From an uncultured Bacilli bacterium (GTDB lineage Bacteria; Bacillota_I; Bacilli_A; RF39; UBA660): a stretch of 9,566 nt of DNA. Every line of letters starts with the position of its first letter. Positions within the stretch are counted from its first letter, which is position 1. Under the pieces are notes generated by a model that saw only the letters and a program-made list of their open reading frames with translations, did no database searches and was not told where the DNA came from. This document shows positions 7,517 through 9,566 of this stretch, in pieces. The stretch covers positions 1-9,566 of the forward strand of contig CANQHK010000040.1 in NCBI GenBank assembly GCA_947623645.1, in the 5' to 3' direction. The translations under genes and the position numbers were made by a program.

Positions 7517-7716
7517 CAGGAGAATTTTAATGGCAACATTTTGGCAACAGAAAATCAGCAAGCCATAATAAATGATGTAATTGAAGTAAAAACAGGCGTG
7601 TATTTGCATAAAACTTAAACAAATATAGTTAGGAGCAACAAAGAACACGCCGAGTTCGGGTGATGAAACTGAATTAAGTAAATGATTACTTGATAGAATA
7701 AGGAGTTAAGAGTAAC
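7517..7716. other. Non-coding gap with short direct and inverted repeats
   Basis: TGGCAACA occurs twice 11 bases apart (7531-7538 and 7542-7549), one helical turn, as protein-binding direct repeats often do. GGCGTGT (7595-7601) and ACACGCC (7645-7651) form an inverted repeat. A short G+C-richer patch (7645-7670) follows, then AAGTAA-ATGA-TTACTT (7676-7691). A 12-codon ORF (ATG 7530, with AGGAG upstream) is too short to call. The promoter of the next operon should lie here, but I find no well-spaced pair of hexamers. Confidence 0.35.
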
Positions 7717-8136
7717 ATGAGTGATATATGTCTTCGTAAAGTATTAGAAGGAAATAGATATTTTTCAAATGATCAATTTAAAACAAGACTGGTTTTATTA
7801 TGTTGTAATGTTTGTAAAAAGATGGAATTAAAAGAAAATCTGAATAATTATGAAAAATTGTTAGTTTTTCCCTTACTAGTTTCGCAAAAAAGAGATGATA
7901 ATTTTTTGATGAATATGCTTGGTGTTGGATTACTAGAAAATCTTGCGGAAGAGTTTGGTAATGCAGAAGATGAAAAAGTTGAAAAATTTTTAACAGACTT
8001 GCAAGAGGTTGCACAAAGTGGACTAAAATACTCACATGAATGGCTCAACAATATTTCGGAGAGTACATATTGTAAGATTGCAGCCCGTCTTTATTCGATG
8101 CAATGTTATGACTTGCTTTTTATGATTGCTATTTAG
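7717..8136 (+). CDS. Unrecognised protein, first ORF of the 7717-9161 operon
   Basis: ATG 7717 follows AAGGAG (7700-7705) by 11 bases. The 139-residue product is mostly helical, with cysteines near the start (LLCCNVCKK, not a zinc-finger pattern), a region like LLVFPLLVSQKRDDNFLMNM, and a hydrophobic end (YDLLFMIAI). It has no signal peptide and no motif I recognise. It ends at TAG 8134-8136. The next ORF is in the same frame only 12 bases later and lacks an RBS, so the two may be halves of one ~282-residue protein broken by the stop. No function is proposed. Confidence 0.6.
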   Translation: MSDICLRKVLEGNRYFSNDQFKTRLVLLCCNVCKKMELKENLNNYEKLLVFPLLVSQKRDDNFLMNMLGVGLLENLAEEFGNAEDEKVEKFLTDLQEVAQSGLKYSHEWLNNISESTYCKIAARLYSMQCYDLLFMIAI

Positions 8137-8148
8137 TATATTGTTAAT

Positions 8149-8565
8149 ATGACAATAGTTAAAGGAAGTAATGTACGCACAAATTGGTATTATAAAAAAA
8201 ATAAAGAAGAGCCATTTTTTCAGATAGGAATAGCTTTAGATGAAGGAATTGTTCAGACATTAACTGAGGAAATATGTAATCATGGCGAATTTAAAGGATT
8301 AGCAGAAAAAGGAGAAGAAACAGAATCTTTATCATTTTTATCTGAAGCTTATTTTTTTGAAATGAAATTTTTTGATAAACTTATTGATACCTTCAAACTA
8401 GATCGACTAAAGTTTTTGGGAAGTTCATTTTCAAATAACTGCTTGGATTTCTTAGTTAAAGAAACAAGAAAGATTGATTATTGTGATTTATATAATTTGC
8501 TATCTTTATCTGATCAACAGAAGTGGAAAGAAGTGAATAACATTCTTAAAAAATATAGGAGGTGA
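8149..8565 (+). CDS. Unrecognised protein, second ORF of the operon, same frame as the first
   Basis: The product is 138 residues and soluble by composition, with mixed alpha/beta content (FFQIGIALDEGIVQTLTEEI, YFFEMKFFDKLIDTFKLDRL, KWKEVNNILKKYRR). ATG 8149 has no purine-rich ribosome site; the upstream bases are ttagtatattgttaat. The reading frame is that of 7717-8136 after a single TAG, so this is either the C-terminal half of that protein or a gene relying on translational restart. Its stop TGA (8563-8565) lies inside the AGGAGGTGA ribosome site of the next gene, which points to coupled translation. I do not recognise the family. Confidence 0.55.
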   Translation: MTIVKGSNVRTNWYYKKNKEEPFFQIGIALDEGIVQTLTEEICNHGEFKGLAEKGEETESLSFLSEAYFFEMKFFDKLIDTFKLDRLKFLGSSFSNNCLDFLVKETRKIDYCDLYNLLSLSDQQKWKEVNNILKKYRR

Positions 8566-8570
8566 AGATT

Positions 8571-9161
8571 ATGGATATATCATTAGTTTTAAAATCTGAA
8601 GAGGTGATGCTTGCAAACACGTTGAAGAATATATATTATATTTGTGTTGTCGAAGATGAGCATGATGATGATTCTATTCTATTAAAAGATATTGTTGCCA
8701 TGGTTGAAAATAGTATAGAAAAGCAAAAGGACGCTTTTGATCATAGTCCTGGTATAAGTTTCTTTTTTCCTTCTACTCATGATCTTGCGTATAAATTTTT
8801 GGAAAAATATCATGCTGGTTTATCTAAGACAGAAGATTTTGCATATTCAATAAATAGTAGGTTTGGATACATTACAGATTTGGCTAGTGTTGTAGCTCCA
8901 TATTTTCTTTATCAGGCGGGGATTACAGATGAAAATATTTCTTTTTATATTGGATTGGGTCTTGTAGTGGCAAATATTATTTGTGATAGGCTGGCTAGTA
9001 AAAAAGAAGAAAAGAATGCAAAACTGAGTGAAAAGAATGTAAAAACTATTTGTCAAGAATTAAAAAAACAACTCAATATTTCTAAGAATTATGCAAATGA
9101 TGATGAGGTGAGTGTAATAAATAAAAGTATTGAGGAAATAGATAAGATAATAAGTGAGTAA
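8571..9161 (+). CDS. Unrecognised protein with a predicted two-helix membrane hairpin, last gene of the operon
   Basis: ATG 8571 is chosen over GTG 8562 because the GTG lies inside AGGAGGTGA (8557-8565), a full-strength ribosome site that ends five bases before the ATG. The 196-residue protein has a soluble N-terminal ~95 residues with an acidic cluster (VVEDEHDDDS, 27-35). Two hydrophobic segments follow (about 99-115, YITDLASVVAPYFLYQA, and 122-139, NISFYIGLGLVVANIICD) and could form a membrane hairpin. A charged lysine/glutamate-rich C-terminal helical tail completes it. A soluble domain joined to a membrane hairpin is common among effectors of defence systems, but the second segments are only moderately hydrophobic and no family is recognised. 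It is tightly coupled to the ORF before it, so the products probably act together. Confidence 0.65.
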   Translation: MDISLVLKSEEVMLANTLKNIYYICVVEDEHDDDSILLKDIVAMVENSIEKQKDAFDHSPGISFFFPSTHDLAYKFLEKYHAGLSKTEDFAYSINSRFGYITDLASVVAPYFLYQAGITDENISFYIGLGLVVANIICDRLASKKEEKNAKLSEKNVKTICQELKKQLNISKNYANDDEVSVINKSIEEIDKIISE

Positions 9162-9391
9162 GCCAAATGGTAGCGAGGAAATTAGATATTTTTTAATATT
9201 AGAGAAGTTTCAAAATTCTGTACATTTTGCCATTAAAGTAAAAATTTTTTAGATCCTATTAGATTGAAGAGCAAACTTTTAGTTTCAGAGATGTATTTGT
9301 GGATATGAGATTACGAGTACCTAAAGTAACTCAGACTGTGATTGTTAATCAGAACAGAAACTTAAAACATAGTAAAATATCTATGAGATGC
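9162..9391. other. AT-rich non-coding stretch, nothing recognised
   Basis: No ORF with a ribosome site, no strong hairpin and no repeat was found between the end of the last gene and the palindromic promoter at 9392. It may hold the 3' untranslated region of the operon. Confidence 0.4.
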
Positions 9392-9424
9392 ATGAAAATT
9401 GTCACATTTTCATTATGGTATAAT
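9392..9424 (+). promoter_or_regulatory. Promoter overlapped by an 8-bp palindrome
   Basis: TGGTATAAT (9416-9424) is a perfect extended -10. TTGTCA (9399-9404) is a possible -35, but with a short 14-base spacer. An inverted repeat, ATGAAAAT (9392-9399) with ATTTTCAT (9406-9413), covers the -35 region and runs up to the extended -10, the position expected for a repressor or activator site. Transcription would start near 9431. No protein-coding ORF follows. Confidence 0.5.
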
Positions 9425-9430
9425 ATGATT

Positions 9431-9497
9431 TTGTTTTTTATACTTAGTTTTACATAGCCATGTGATTTTCAAAAAGGAAAATTATATGGCTTTTTTT
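9431..9497 (+). ncRNA. Candidate ~67-nt small RNA
   Basis: This is defined only by signals: the predicted start downstream of the extended -10 (9419-9424) and the terminator ending at 9497. The 5' half is unstructured and U-rich (ttgttttttatacttag) and the 3' half is the terminator hairpin. It does not resemble a known RNA class, and it could equally be a truncated leader. Confidence 0.3.
9456..9497 (+). terminator. Strong Rho-independent terminator
   Basis: AGCCATGTGATTTTC (9456-9470) pairs with GAAAATTATATGGCT (9477-9491) as a 15-bp stem with two G-T pairs and a 6-nt loop, followed directly by a run of seven T (9491-9497). It serves the promoter at 9419 and may also stop read-through from the 7717-9161 operon. 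Confidence 0.85.
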
Positions 9498-9538
9498 ACT
9501 TTATAGGAAAGACCGCCTTACGGCGCTCTCTTGAATTG

Positions 9539-9561
9539 AAAAAGCCCGTCTGGAGACGGGC
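9539..9561 (-). terminator. Minus-strand terminator of a convergent gene beyond the window
   Basis: GCCCGTC (9544-9550) and GACGGGC (9555-9561) form a 7-bp GC-rich stem with a 4-nt loop. It is preceded on the + strand by AAAAA (9539-9543), which reads as a T tract on the minus strand. A second G+C-rich hairpin, cgccttacggcg (9516-9527), lies beside it. The minus-strand gene it serves must start to the right of this window. Confidence 0.75.
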
Positions 9562-9566
9562 ACGGA

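Noticed and set aside
7530..7568. 12-codon ORF with an AGGAG upstream, resembling an integrase C-terminal tail
   Set aside because: It is too short to assign, and the resemblance rests on a few residues (FWQQ).
7604..7629. TTGCAT...TATAGT as promoter of the 7717-9161 operon
   Set aside because: The spacer is only 14 bases and there is no extended -10 motif, so the pair is not convincing.
7645..7670. G+C-richer patch resembling the 5' end of a leucine tRNA
   Set aside because: No anticodon arm, T-loop motif or closing acceptor strand follows, so no tRNA fold can be made.
8171..8227. 18-codon ORF with AAAGGA upstream inside the second operon ORF
   Set aside because: It is out of frame with a longer coding ORF and gives a low-complexity lysine-rich peptide.
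409..9424. The 11-mer TATGGTATAAT at both ends of the island (409-419 and 9414-9424) as attachment-site repeats
   Set aside because: Both copies are simply extended -10 promoter consensus at the right place for promoters, and no flanking identity extends beyond them.
1..9566. CRISPR array, tandem repeats, insertion sequence ends or retron features
   Set aside because: I found no regularly spaced repeats, no transposase or reverse transcriptase motifs, and no terminal inverted repeats with target duplications.

Overview
The window looks like the accessory cargo of a mobile element in a low-GC Firmicute, most likely a Clostridia/Lachnospiraceae-type gut anaerobe. The reasons are strong AGGAGG-type ribosome binding sites, TTG/GTG/ATG starts, very AT-rich coding sequence, and a MobC-like relaxosome gene at the left edge. 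All genes read on the + strand. The first ~345 bases and the last ~60 bases are visibly richer in G+C than the ~9.1 kb between them, so the middle reads as a late-acquired AT-rich island in an older mobile backbone. A strong terminator (346-387) closes the mob gene. A minus-strand terminator (9539-9561) at the right edge implies a convergent backbone gene just outside the window.

Layout from left to right: (1) a 5'-cut MobC-like gene. (2) A small multi-pass membrane protein gene, broken into two frames at a T run near 613-618. (3) A promoter, a 9-bp palindrome and a strong RBS lead into a TIR-like/DUF4062-like protein (1286-2008). It is followed in the same frame, after one TAA, by a 742-residue tetratricopeptide-repeat protein (2027-4255); together they look like one ~990-residue sensor-type protein split by a stop. 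(4) An intact OLD-family ATPase-TOPRIM nuclease (4354-6159). (5) A 272-bp gap with two long hairpins. (6) An FRG-domain protein split into two frames (6432-7196 and 7193-7516) at two T runs, each of which forms a T_TTT_TTG heptamer. (7) A 200-bp gap with short repeats. (8) An unrecognised operon, 7717-9161, of two same-frame ORFs separated by one TAG plus a protein with a predicted two-helix membrane hairpin. (9) A non-coding tail with a promoter overlapping a palindrome and, about 35 bases after the predicted start, a strong terminator, which could make a ~67-nt RNA.

The gene content (TIR-like/TPR, OLD nuclease, FRG protein, small membrane proteins) is typical of anti-phage or inter-element conflict cargo. 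The TIR-like/TPR pair with the OLD nuclease is the most plausible functional unit, with TPR sensing or scaffolding and OLD as effector; this is inferred from domains and adjacency. The 7717-9161 operon is the best candidate for something undescribed. A striking feature is that four loci are interrupted (two apparent one-base losses in T runs, two in-frame stops) while the OLD gene is intact. Decay, assembly error and recoding are all possible and cannot be separated from the sequence alone.
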